In this document: positions 1 to 7,052 of the stretch, one piece after another
Layout of the letters: each line of letters starts with the position of its first letter
How positions within the stretch are numbered: position 1 is the stretch's first letter
Notes under the pieces: model-generated
Databases searched by the model: none
The model's input: the letters and a program-made list of their open reading frames with translations, nothing else
What the model was told of the DNA's origin: nothing
Made by a program: the position numbers and the translations under genes
Assembly (NCBI RefSeq): GCF_000312425.1
Contig: NZ_HE997181.1
Location: 3,012,729 to 3,076,728 of the forward strand
Length of the DNA: 64,000 bases
DNA from: Reyranella massiliensis 521
Lineage (GTDB): Bacteria; Pseudomonadota; Alphaproteobacteria; Reyranellales; Reyranellaceae
Direction: 5' to 3'

Positions 1-1
1 C

Positions 2-796
2 CAGCTCATCACCCGCATCAAGACCGAGGCAGCCGCCGGCAAGCTCGGCGCCGACGTCGTGAACCATTCCGACCGCGGCCTGATGCTGGAGCTCGCCGAC
101 CTCTTCCAGGACTATGCCCCGCCGAACGCTGCCGACTATCGCCCCGACGCACTGGTCTCGCCCAAGCTGTGGCCGGGCGTCACCCTGGGCTGGGCCATCG
201 CCTACAACACGCAGCTCGTGAAGAACCCACCCAAGAGCTGGGCCGACCTGCTGAAGCCCGAATACAAGAACAAGCAGATCGGTCAGGTGATCGGACCGTC
301 GGGTGGCACGACCTGGACGCGCATCATGTTCGAGCGTCAGGTCATGGGCGAAGACTACTGGAAGAAGCAGGCCGAACTCGGCATCGCGCTCTATCCGTCG
401 GGCGCCCCGCTCTCCGACGCGCTGGTGCGCGGCGAAGTCTCGATCGCGCCCCTGCTCTACAACATCATCTACACGAAGATCGTCGACGGCGCTCCGGCCG
501 AAGCCATCTTCGCCCCCGAAGGCGTGCCCATCGTCCCCTACGCCGACGGCATCACCAAGGCGTCGAAGAACCCGAATGCCGCGAAGCTGTTCATGAACTG
601 GCGTCTCTCCAAGGAAGGTCAGGCGTTCATGATCAACAAGCTCGGCAACATCACCTCTCTCAAGGAGCCGCCGGCCTTCCCGAAGGGCTGGGACCCCAAG
701 AAGATCAAGGTCTGGGTGCCGAACTTCGAGCAGTTCTCCAAGCTGCGCGCGACCTGGATCGAGGAGTGGAACAAGACCTACGGTTATCGCCAGTGA
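2..796 (+). CDS. ABC transporter substrate-binding protein, iron(III)/family 1 type (5' end missing)
   Basis: The gene enters the window already in frame; 264 residues are visible and the start and any signal peptide lie upstream. The C-terminal two thirds read as a periplasmic family 1 binding protein of the iron/putrescine type: a segment PPKSWADLLKPEYKNKQIG, a hinge-like VIGPSGGTTW, and near the end the typical KNPNAAKLFMNWRLSKEGQ stretch. Such proteins capture a ligand and deliver it to an ABC importer. The stop overlaps the GTG start of the ATPase gene by 4 bp, so the two are translationally coupled. No permease follows, so it should lie upstream of the window. The ligand cannot be told; iron, an organic acid or a polyamine are all possible in this family. 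Confidence 0.9.
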   Translation, partial: QLITRIKTEAAAGKLGADVVNHSDRGLMLELADLFQDYAPPNAADYRPDALVSPKLWPGVTLGWAIAYNTQLVKNPPKSWADLLKPEYKNKQIGQVIGPSGGTTWTRIMFERQVMGEDYWKKQAELGIALYPSGAPLSDALVRGEVSIAPLLYNIIYTKIVDGAPAEAIFAPEGVPIVPYADGITKASKNPNAAKLFMNWRLSKEGQAFMINKLGNITSLKEPPAFPKGWDPKKIKVWVPNFEQFSKLRATWIEEWNKTYGYRQ

Positions 797-1899
797 GCTC
801 CGCTCTTCTCATCGAGAACCTCGTAAAGCGGTTCGCGGCGGGCAAACCCGCCGTGGACGGGGTGAACTTCGACGTACCGGCCGGCGAGATCGTGGTGCTG
901 CTGGGGCCTTCGGGCTGCGGCAAGACCACGACCTTGCGCTGCGTCGCCGGTCTCGAACACCCAACCGGCGGCCGCATCTCGATCGGCGGCCGGGTCGTGT
1001 CGGAACCCGAGCGCAATCTGCTGGTGTCACCGCGCGAGCGCGACATCGGCATGGTGTTCCAGTCCTACGCCGTCTGGCCGCACATGACGGTGAAGCAGAA
1101 CGTAGCCTATCCACTGAAGCACCGTCGCAGCAGCAACGGCAGTGGGAACGTCGACACGAAAGTGCACGAGACGCTCGAGCTGGTCGGTCTCGGCGACTAT
1201 GCCGAACGGCCTGTGACGTCGCTGTCAGGTGGCCAGATGCAGCGTGTTGCGCTGGCGCGCAGCCTGGTCTACCGGCCGCAGCTCCTGCTGCTCGACGAGC
1301 CGCTCTCCAATCTCGATGCCAAGCTGCGCATCCGGCTGCGCGACGAACTGCGGCGCATTTTGAAGCAGACCGGCATGACCGGACTCTACGTCACGCACGA
1401 TCAGGCCGAGGCCGTGGTACTGGGCGACCGCATCGGCGTCATGCGCGACGGCAAGCTGCTGCAGATGGCTCCGCCCGGAGAGATCTACAATAGGCCGGCG
1501 GACTCCTTCGTCGCCAACTTCACCGGCGCGTCGAACGTGCTGTTGGGCAAAGTGTTGGAACGCCAGGGCGAACGCGCGACCATCGATCTCGGCGCGGCCG
1601 GCCGAATCGAAGCCTGGACGCCGCAGACCCTCGCCGCCGGCGATCGCGCGCGCGTGGCCCTGCGCGCCGAGAATATCCGCCTCGGCGAGCGCGGCCCCAC
1701 AAACGCCTTCACCGGCCGCGTCGTCGAACGCCGCTACCAGGGCATGCAGACGGTCTACGACGTCGAGTTCGGCGGCCAGAAGCTCGAAGTGCTGGAACTC
1801 GGCACGGCGGCCCGCCATCAGGACGGCGAAGTCGCTCTTACCCTGCCGCCCGATACCTGCTGGGCCTATCGCGACGAAGGTCAATCCGCGATCGACTGA
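793..1899 (+). CDS. ABC transporter ATP-binding protein, FbpC/PotA type
   Basis: A 368-residue ATPase that powers import for the binding protein just upstream. It shows a Walker A GPSGCGKTTTLRCVAG near residue 38, the ABC signature LSGGQMQRVALARSL, the Walker B LLLLDEPLSNLDAK followed by the switch histidine in THDQAEA, and a C-terminal TOBE-like regulatory region of about 120 residues, which fits the CUT2/FbpC/PotA class. The start is taken as the GTG whose last bases form the upstream stop (GTGA), which places the ATPase domain at the expected distance from the N terminus; the open frame runs further upstream but only as an out-of-frame shadow of the binding-protein gene. Confidence 0.92.
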   Translation: MSSALLIENLVKRFAAGKPAVDGVNFDVPAGEIVVLLGPSGCGKTTTLRCVAGLEHPTGGRISIGGRVVSEPERNLLVSPRERDIGMVFQSYAVWPHMTVKQNVAYPLKHRRSSNGSGNVDTKVHETLELVGLGDYAERPVTSLSGGQMQRVALARSLVYRPQLLLLDEPLSNLDAKLRIRLRDELRRILKQTGMTGLYVTHDQAEAVVLGDRIGVMRDGKLLQMAPPGEIYNRPADSFVANFTGASNVLLGKVLERQGERATIDLGAAGRIEAWTPQTLAAGDRARVALRAENIRLGERGPTNAFTGRVVERRYQGMQTVYDVEFGGQKLEVLELGTAARHQDGEVALTLPPDTCWAYRDEGQSAID

Positions 1900-1908
1900 A
1901 TCGCGAGC

Positions 1909-1935
1909 GCGTCCGCGAAATTTATTCGCGGACGC
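1909..1935. repeat. Perfect 11-bp inverted repeat hairpin
   Basis: The arms gcgtccgcgaa and ttcgcggacgc are exact reverse complements around a 5-nt loop (attta), placed 10 bp after the ATPase stop. No T-run follows on either strand, so it is not a standard intrinsic terminator. It may stabilise the 3' end of the ABC mRNA or assist termination. Confidence 0.6.
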
Positions 1936-2018
1936 CGGCGGATATTGGCGAACCCTTCCGACGGACATGGTGCGGCCACGGACCAATCGTGGTCGCAACA
2001 GCGCGAAGGATCGTCATC

Positions 2019-2468
2019 ATGTCCAAGGAACAGGAAAACAAGGAAATCGTCGGACGCTGGTTCGCGGAATTCTGGGGCAATCCCTGGAATCCCAAGATCG
2101 TCGACGAACTCGCCGCTCCCGACATCCTGCTGCAGTACTCGCTGCACGCACCCCGTCGTGGCCGCGAGGACGTGAAGAACTTCATGGTCGGCTTTCGCGA
2201 GGCCTTCCCCGACCTGGAGTTCGGCGGCGCGGCCGATCTCATCGCCGAAGGCGACTATGTCGTCGGCCAATGGAAGGGCGGCGGCACCCACACCGGCCCG
2301 GCCTTCAGCGATTTCCTGATCGGATCGCTGCCGGCGGCCTCCGGTCGCGAGATGCGCTTCACCGGCACGACCGTCCTGCGCATCAAGGACGGCAAGGTCG
2401 CCGAGGAAATCGGTCTCGACGACGGCGTAACCGCCCTGCAGCAGCTCGGCATCCTGCGAGCGGCCTAG
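2019..2468 (+). CDS. SnoaL-like / ester cyclase family protein
   Basis: A 149-residue cytosolic protein with the NTF2-like cone fold suggested by the pattern KEIVGRWFAEFWGNPWNPK, DILLQYSLHAP, a phenylalanine-rich FREAFPDLEF, and an end stretch TVLRIKDGKVAEEIGLDD. Proteins of this group include polyketide cyclases and many small proteins of unknown role. The ATG at this start follows a gcgaagga ribosome-binding site; an upstream alternative in the same frame has no such site. Its stop overlaps by 4 bp the stop of the convergent SelA-like gene. The actual substrate is unknown; position next to a catabolic cluster suggests a small-molecule role. Confidence 0.8.
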   Translation: MSKEQENKEIVGRWFAEFWGNPWNPKIVDELAAPDILLQYSLHAPRRGREDVKNFMVGFREAFPDLEFGGAADLIAEGDYVVGQWKGGGTHTGPAFSDFLIGSLPAASGREMRFTGTTVLRIKDGKVAEEIGLDDGVTALQQLGILRAA

Positions 2469-3649
2469 CCTGACTGAAGCCCGGCACGAAGCGCCGCCGC
2501 CAGCGGCGCATCGTGCTCGGGCAGCAGAACCTGCGGATCGAGCGTCAACACGCCCCGCGCGGCATGGCGTTCGGAGAGATGCACGGGTGGATCGCCCTTC
2601 TGCAAGCGGGCGCTGAGCGCCAGCGCATCGCGCACGGCGATCTCCAGCACGGGCACACGGCCCGTCCTCGCAGCAGGAACAAGGGTCACGTCGAAGCCGT
2701 TCAACGAAGCGGCAATGGCTTCGAGCCGCGTTTGAAGAGCCGCATTGGCCGCTCCGTCGTCGGCCGCGATGAACCGGTCGAGCGCGGTCAACAGCCCGAC
2801 GATCTCCTCCTTGCCGGCCTTGAACCCGCGTCCGATGCCGTGATGCGGCACGCCCCGCAGGTTGGCGCGATCGACCAGCCTGGGCGGAGTCCAGGTGTCG
2901 GGGGCCACGTCCATGTCGAGCTGCTGCAACAGCGCCGAGGCCACGAGGTCACGCCGGCCCGCCAGAATGCCCGAGGCTTGCGGCCCGCCCAACGCCTTGC
3001 CGCCGGAGAAAGCCACCAGATCGGCGCCCATGGAAATGAAGCGGCGAAGGTTCTCCTTGGGCGGCAACTGCGCCGCCGCGTCGATGATCAAAGGAATACC
3101 CTGCGCTTTGCAGACCGATGCCGCCGTTGGCAGGTCGGCGAGACTCGTGGCATTGACCGAGAAGAACACCGCGACCACCGAGGGCGAGAGCGCCGTCTCG
3201 ATCTCCCAGGCTTCGAGGCCGCGTACACCCGCCCCTGTGCCGCGGTCGTTATGGCCGATATCGACCAGCCGCGCGCCGGACGCTGCCAAGGCATGGGCAT
3301 AGCCGGTGCGCTGTGTGCGCGGCACCAGGATGTCGCGCGGAAAGCCGTCAGCGTGTGGCAGAGCCGCCATCTTGGCCACGTCCCAGCGCGCGATGGCTGC
3401 TGCCGCGGCCAAGGTGAGTGCCGCCGCAGCGCCCGTCGTCACCATTCCGGCCTCTGCGCCGGTCGCCTCGGCAATGCGCCGGCTCGCGGCATCCTGCAAC
3501 TCGCCGATATCGACCGACGCGCGCGACGCCGCCGACATCGCCTCGACCACTTCCGGTGCCATTATCGCACCACCCAGCCGCGTCAGCGCACCCGCAGCGT
3601 TGATGCGACGCCGTACATCCAGCGCCGCGTAGGGATCTATTCCTATCAT
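2465..3649 (-). CDS. SelA-like PLP-dependent enzyme (DgaE/aminotransferase class V-like fold)
   Basis: A 394-residue fold-type I PLP enzyme. The N terminus has the family pattern RRRINAAGALTRLGGA, then a glycine/alanine-rich cofactor region VTTGAAAALTLAAAA, and the probable Schiff-base lysine in FSGGKALGGPQASGIL at about residue 220. This matches the group that contains selenocysteine synthase (SelA) and D-glucosaminate-6-phosphate ammonia-lyase; the lack of a nearby selB or selC argues against SelA itself, and length is nearer the ammonia-lyase branch (inference). It is divergent from the Gfo/Idh/MocA gene, with 58 bp between the two starts, and convergent with the SnoaL-like gene, so it probably belongs to the same catabolic unit. 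Confidence 0.82.
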   Translation of the reverse strand: MIGIDPYAALDVRRRINAAGALTRLGGAIMAPEVVEAMSAASRASVDIGELQDAASRRIAEATGAEAGMVTTGAAAALTLAAAAAIARWDVAKMAALPHADGFPRDILVPRTQRTGYAHALAASGARLVDIGHNDRGTGAGVRGLEAWEIETALSPSVVAVFFSVNATSLADLPTAASVCKAQGIPLIIDAAAQLPPKENLRRFISMGADLVAFSGGKALGGPQASGILAGRRDLVASALLQQLDMDVAPDTWTPPRLVDRANLRGVPHHGIGRGFKAGKEEIVGLLTALDRFIAADDGAANAALQTRLEAIAASLNGFDVTLVPAARTGRVPVLEIAVRDALALSARLQKGDPPVHLSERHAARGVLTLDPQVLLPEHDAPLAAALRAGLQSG

Positions 3650-3707
3650 CGACCGACCTTAGCGCAAGAGGCGCCGGACAGGGCAATTTGCGATAGCCTC
3701 CTTGCCA

Positions 3708-4670
3708 ATGATCAGGATCGGCCTCCTGGGCGCGGGGACGATGGGCGCCGTGCATGCAAGCGCCTATGCCGGCATGCCCGACGTCGAGGTTGTCGGCGTC
3801 TTTGCGCGCACCCTCGACCGTGCCCGTCGGGTCGCCGAGATCTGCAAGTCCGAACCTGTCGACGATGCCCGCTCCCTGATCGGCCGGCCCGACGTCGATG
3901 CCATTGACGTCTGCCTGCCCAGCGCACTCCACCCTGAGTTCGTCGTCTCTGCGCTGGACCAGGGCAAGCACGTCTTCTGCGAGACGCCGATGGCCCTGGA
4001 GATGGATCGGGCGCAGGAAATGCGCGCCGCCGCCCGCAAGGCAAAGCGCCTGCTGCAGGTCGGGTTGCTCATGCGGTCGGTCGGTGCCTACGAGCACGTC
4101 AAGGCGTCGACACTGTCGGGCGAGCACGGCCACCTGGTCACACTCTCGACCTGGCGGCTGGGCTCCTACCTGCATCCCGATGCGCCGGGACGCAAAGCCC
4201 ACTATTCAGATCCCGCAATCGAACTGATGACGTTCGACTTCGATGTCCTGCTCTGGTTGATGGGCCGTCCCGCGCGGCTGGCCGCCACGGGTGGCGGCGA
4301 CGTCACCGCCCTGCTCGACTATGCCGACGGTCGACATGCCACCGTCACGGCAAGCGGCTTGATGCCGCCGGGCTCGCCCTTCACGGTCGGTTTCAGAGCC
4401 CTCTTCGAGCGTGCGGTGTTCACGTTGCAGACCATCTTCGTCGGCACGGTTCCAGACAGCACCTTCACGGTGGCAACCACCAGCACGCCGCCCACCGAAG
4501 TGCCCATAGCAGGCCGCAATCCCTATGACGCTGAGCTGCGCCGTTTCATCGATTGCATTGACGGTACCGCCGATCCCGCTTTCCTCGATGCAGACCGAGC
4601 CATCGAAGCGCTCGACCTGTCCCTCGCAACGCAACGCGCCCTTGCCGGGGGCCAGTCGGTCACGCTCTAA
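3708..4670 (+). CDS. Gfo/Idh/MocA family oxidoreductase with altered EKP motif
   Basis: A 320-residue NAD(P)-binding protein. The Rossmann fingerprint GLLGAGTMGAVHA starts at residue 5, followed by VDAIDVCLPSALHPE, which is typical of sugar, inositol and amino-acid dehydrogenases of this family. The usual catalytic EKP motif (about residue 90) reads ETP here: HVFCETPMAL, with acg where a lysine codon is expected. Start is the ATG at this position; a TTG two codons earlier is less likely. It is the first gene of a plus-strand run with an SDR (6 bp downstream) and a flavin monooxygenase. Either activity is reduced or another residue does the job, or the protein has a non-dehydrogenase role. Confidence 0.9.
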   Translation: MIRIGLLGAGTMGAVHASAYAGMPDVEVVGVFARTLDRARRVAEICKSEPVDDARSLIGRPDVDAIDVCLPSALHPEFVVSALDQGKHVFCETPMALEMDRAQEMRAAARKAKRLLQVGLLMRSVGAYEHVKASTLSGEHGHLVTLSTWRLGSYLHPDAPGRKAHYSDPAIELMTFDFDVLLWLMGRPARLAATGGGDVTALLDYADGRHATVTASGLMPPGSPFTVGFRALFERAVFTLQTIFVGTVPDSTFTVATTSTPPTEVPIAGRNPYDAELRRFIDCIDGTADPAFLDADRAIEALDLSLATQRALAGGQSVTL

Positions 4671-4676
4671 AGTGAC

Positions 4677-5408
4677 ATGGACTACGAACTTCGCGGCAAG
4701 ACCTGCCTTGTCACCGGGGCAAGCTCCGGAATCGGCGCCGGCGTCGCACGGCTTCTCGCCCAACAGGGTGCCCGCGTTGCCGCGACAGCACGGCGTGCGG
4801 ACAAGATCGCCCACCTCGACGGCGTGACCTCCATCGCAGGCGACGTCACCAGTGCGACGGACATTGCACGCATCGTCGACGAGGCCACGAAGACCCTGGG
4901 TCCAATCGACATTCTGGCCAACTGCGCCGGCGGCTCCCGGCCGACGGGACCCGATGCCGGCGAAGATGTCTGGGAGGAGGCGTTTGCCCTGAACTTCACG
5001 GCTGCGCGGCTCCTCACCAAGGCGCTGCTGCCGGCGATGCGGGCGCGCAAATGGGGCCGCATCATCAACATCAGCGGCTCGATGGAGCCACGCGGCCTGA
5101 ATGCCGCCATCGCGGCCAAGGCCGCCCTTCATCTCTGGGCCAAGGGCCTGTCGTGCGATGTCGCGGCCGACGGCGTGACCGTGAACACCATCCAGCCCGG
5201 CCGCATCAATTCCGAGCAGATCCTGCAGAAGCTGCACCCGACCGAGGAAGCTCGCCGCAGCTTCATCGAGCGCAACGTCCCGATCGGCTATTTCGGAGAG
5301 CCGGAAGACGTCGCGGGCCTCGTCGCCTTCCTCGCCTCACCTGCGGCGCGCTACATCACCGGCGCCGTGATCCCGGTCGACGGCGGTATGCACTACTTCG
5401 CACACTGA
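4677..5408 (+). CDS. SDR family oxidoreductase lacking the catalytic tyrosine
   Basis: A 243-residue short-chain dehydrogenase/reductase. The nucleotide motif TGASSGIGAGVARLLAQQG is at residues 14-32, the second glycine-rich/NNAG-type motif reads ANCAGG, the serine of the active site lies in INISGSMEP, and the C-terminal PVDGGM is normal. The usual YxxxK is not seen: the lysine is in AAIAAKAAL, but four residues before it is alanine, not tyrosine. The lysine codon and flanking reading frame are intact, so this is not a frameshift. It lies 6 bp after the Gfo/Idh/MocA gene and 16 bp before the monooxygenase. The substrate is unknown and catalytic activity is doubtful in the classical sense. Confidence 0.9.
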   Translation: MDYELRGKTCLVTGASSGIGAGVARLLAQQGARVAATARRADKIAHLDGVTSIAGDVTSATDIARIVDEATKTLGPIDILANCAGGSRPTGPDAGEDVWEEAFALNFTAARLLTKALLPAMRARKWGRIINISGSMEPRGLNAAIAAKAALHLWAKGLSCDVAADGVTVNTIQPGRINSEQILQKLHPTEEARRSFIERNVPIGYFGEPEDVAGLVAFLASPAARYITGAVIPVDGGMHYFAH

Positions 5409-5424
5409 TCGGACAGGCTGAAAG

Positions 5425-6783
5425 ATGAAACGGGACATCCAACCACCACAAGACCGCCAAATGCGGCTCGGCGTCTTCGTGCAGACGCCCGGCCATCATG
5501 TCGGCGGCTGGCGGCATCCCGACGCGACCGTGGAAGGATGGCCCAATCTCGGCCTGATGCAGCACATCGCGGCGACGGCGGAGCGCGGCAAGTTCGACAT
5601 GTTCTTCCTGGGCGACGGCTTCGCGACGGGATACGGCGAGCATCCCTCGACCATCGGCAAGTTCGAGCCGCTGACCCTGCTGGCAGCACTCGCCATGGGA
5701 ACGAAGAAGCTCGGCCTCGCCGCCACTGCCTCGACGACCTATGCCGAGCCCTATCACGTGGCGCGCGGCTTCGCGTCGCTCGACCATATCTCCGGTGGGC
5801 GCGCGGGCTGGAACGTCGTGACGACGGCCTATGCCAAGTCGAGTGCCGTGTTCGGCCGCCGGCATCCGCCCCATGCCGAGCGCTACGCGATCGCAGAGGA
5901 GTTCGTCGAGGCATGTCGGCTCCTGTGGGACAGTTGGGACGACGGCGCGTTCATCGGAGACAAGAAGGCCGGCCAGTTCGTCCGTCCCGGCAGCCTTCAC
6001 ATTCCGGATTTCAGGGGCAAGTACTTCACCATCGAAGGCGCGCTCAACGTACCGCGCTCGCCGCAGGGCCATCCGGTGCTGATCCAGGCCGGCTCCTCCG
6101 GCCCCGGTCAGGCGCTGGCCGCACGCATCGCCGACGTCGTCTTCACGGCGCAGAACGATCTGGGCGAAGCTCAGGCGTTCTACGCCAGCATGAAGGCGCA
6201 GCTTGTCCAACAGGGCCGCAGTGCCAACGAAGCGCTGATCATGCCCGGCGTGATGCCCGTCGTCGGTCGTACCGAGGACGAGGCTCGCGAGATCTTTGCC
6301 GAGTTGAACCGCAACATCGACACGGCGCAGGCCTTCACCGTTCTTTCCGAGCGACTGGGTGCCGACATGTCGGTCTATCCTCTCGACGGCCCCGTTCCCG
6401 ACGTCCCCGAAACCGAACATCTCAAGAGCAGGGCCGCCCTGTTGTTGCAGATGGCGCGACGCGAGAACCTCACGCTCCGGGAACTCTTCCACCGAGTGGC
6501 CGCGGCCCGCGGCCATCTCCTGCCCGTCGGCACGCCCGAACAGATTGCCGACGTGCTGGAGCGCTGGTTCCGGTGCGGCGCGGCCGACGGCTTCAACGTG
6601 ATGCCGCCCTTCTTTCCCGGTCCGTTCGACGATTTCGTGAATCTGGTCGTTCCCATCCTCCAGGAACGCGGCCTGTTCCGCGCCGACTACACCGGCACGA
6701 CGCTACGCGATCATCTGGGCCTGCGGCGTGTCTCCGACCGACGCAGCCATTCCGCAAATTTCTCCACTGAATCAAGGTGTTGA
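5425..6783 (+). CDS. LLM-class FMN-dependent monooxygenase, DszA/NtaA/SnaA family
   Basis: A 452-residue flavin monooxygenase that would use reduced FMN from a separate reductase to oxidise a small carbon, nitrogen or sulfur compound. Family features are the start RLGVFVQTPGHHVGGWRHP, the core FDMFFLGDGFA, EPLTLLAALAMGTKKLGLA, the strongly conserved SGGRAGWNVVT with HAERYAIAEEF, and PVLIQAGSSGPGQALAA. These fit the DszA/NtaA/SnaA branch (dibenzothiophene sulfone, nitrilotriacetate, pristinamycin) rather than luciferase proper. An agatga-type context at the start with a gaaag stretch serves as the ribosome site. No partner flavin reductase is visible. It ends the plus-strand run with Gfo/Idh/MocA and SDR genes; together they look like a degradation module for an unknown compound. 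Confidence 0.92.
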   Translation: MKRDIQPPQDRQMRLGVFVQTPGHHVGGWRHPDATVEGWPNLGLMQHIAATAERGKFDMFFLGDGFATGYGEHPSTIGKFEPLTLLAALAMGTKKLGLAATASTTYAEPYHVARGFASLDHISGGRAGWNVVTTAYAKSSAVFGRRHPPHAERYAIAEEFVEACRLLWDSWDDGAFIGDKKAGQFVRPGSLHIPDFRGKYFTIEGALNVPRSPQGHPVLIQAGSSGPGQALAARIADVVFTAQNDLGEAQAFYASMKAQLVQQGRSANEALIMPGVMPVVGRTEDEAREIFAELNRNIDTAQAFTVLSERLGADMSVYPLDGPVPDVPETEHLKSRAALLLQMARRENLTLRELFHRVAAARGHLLPVGTPEQIADVLERWFRCGAADGFNVMPPFFPGPFDDFVNLVVPILQERGLFRADYTGTTLRDHLGLRRVSDRRSHSANFSTESRC

Positions 6784-6824
6784 TCGTTTGTTGCCGGGGT
6801 AGGGAAAACGCCGCATCTCAGCCC

Positions 6825-6855
6825 TTGCGCGATGCCATCCGACTCCTGATATAAC
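6825..6855 (+). promoter_or_regulatory. Probable promoter of the SRP RNA
   Basis: A -35-like TTGCGC (6825-6830) is followed by GATATA at 6848-6853 (17-bp spacing) or TATAAC at 6850-6855 (19-bp spacing). The predicted RNA begins 6-8 bp downstream, which is the expected distance to the first transcribed base. Confidence 0.5.
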
Positions 6856-6861
6856 CCCCTC

Positions 6862-6953
6862 GAGGGGCCGGTGTGGGCGGAGCAGTCGCCAACCCGGTCA
6901 GATCCGGAAGGAAGCAGCCGTAACGAATTCGCTTCGGGTCATGCCGGTCTCTC
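6862..6953 (+). ncRNA. ffs: Signal recognition particle RNA, small bacterial type (4.5S RNA)
   Basis: The apical domain-IV hallmark ggtcagatccggaaggaagc is present at 6896-6915 and continues into agcc, as in 4.5S RNA. The ends pair: bases 6862-6875 and 6940-6953 form a 14-bp helix including four G-U pairs. This RNA binds Ffh and directs inner-membrane and secreted proteins to FtsY. It sits just upstream of dnaX, a frequent arrangement in alphaproteobacteria. Ends are set from the helix and could be a few bases off. Confidence 0.92.
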
Positions 6954-7052
6954 ACCCGTTCTTTTGCGCGCGCCGCCGCGAAAGGCGGGCGGCCTAGGCG
7001 CGACGACCGCCGGGCCTGAAGGGGCCACGGCGCACCACCGGGTAGGACCGCC

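Noticed and set aside
2465..3649. SelA (selenocysteine synthase) as the identity of the PLP enzyme
   Set aside because: No selB, selC or selenoprotein context, and the glutathione peroxidase in this window uses Cys; the SelA-like ammonia-lyase branch fits better.
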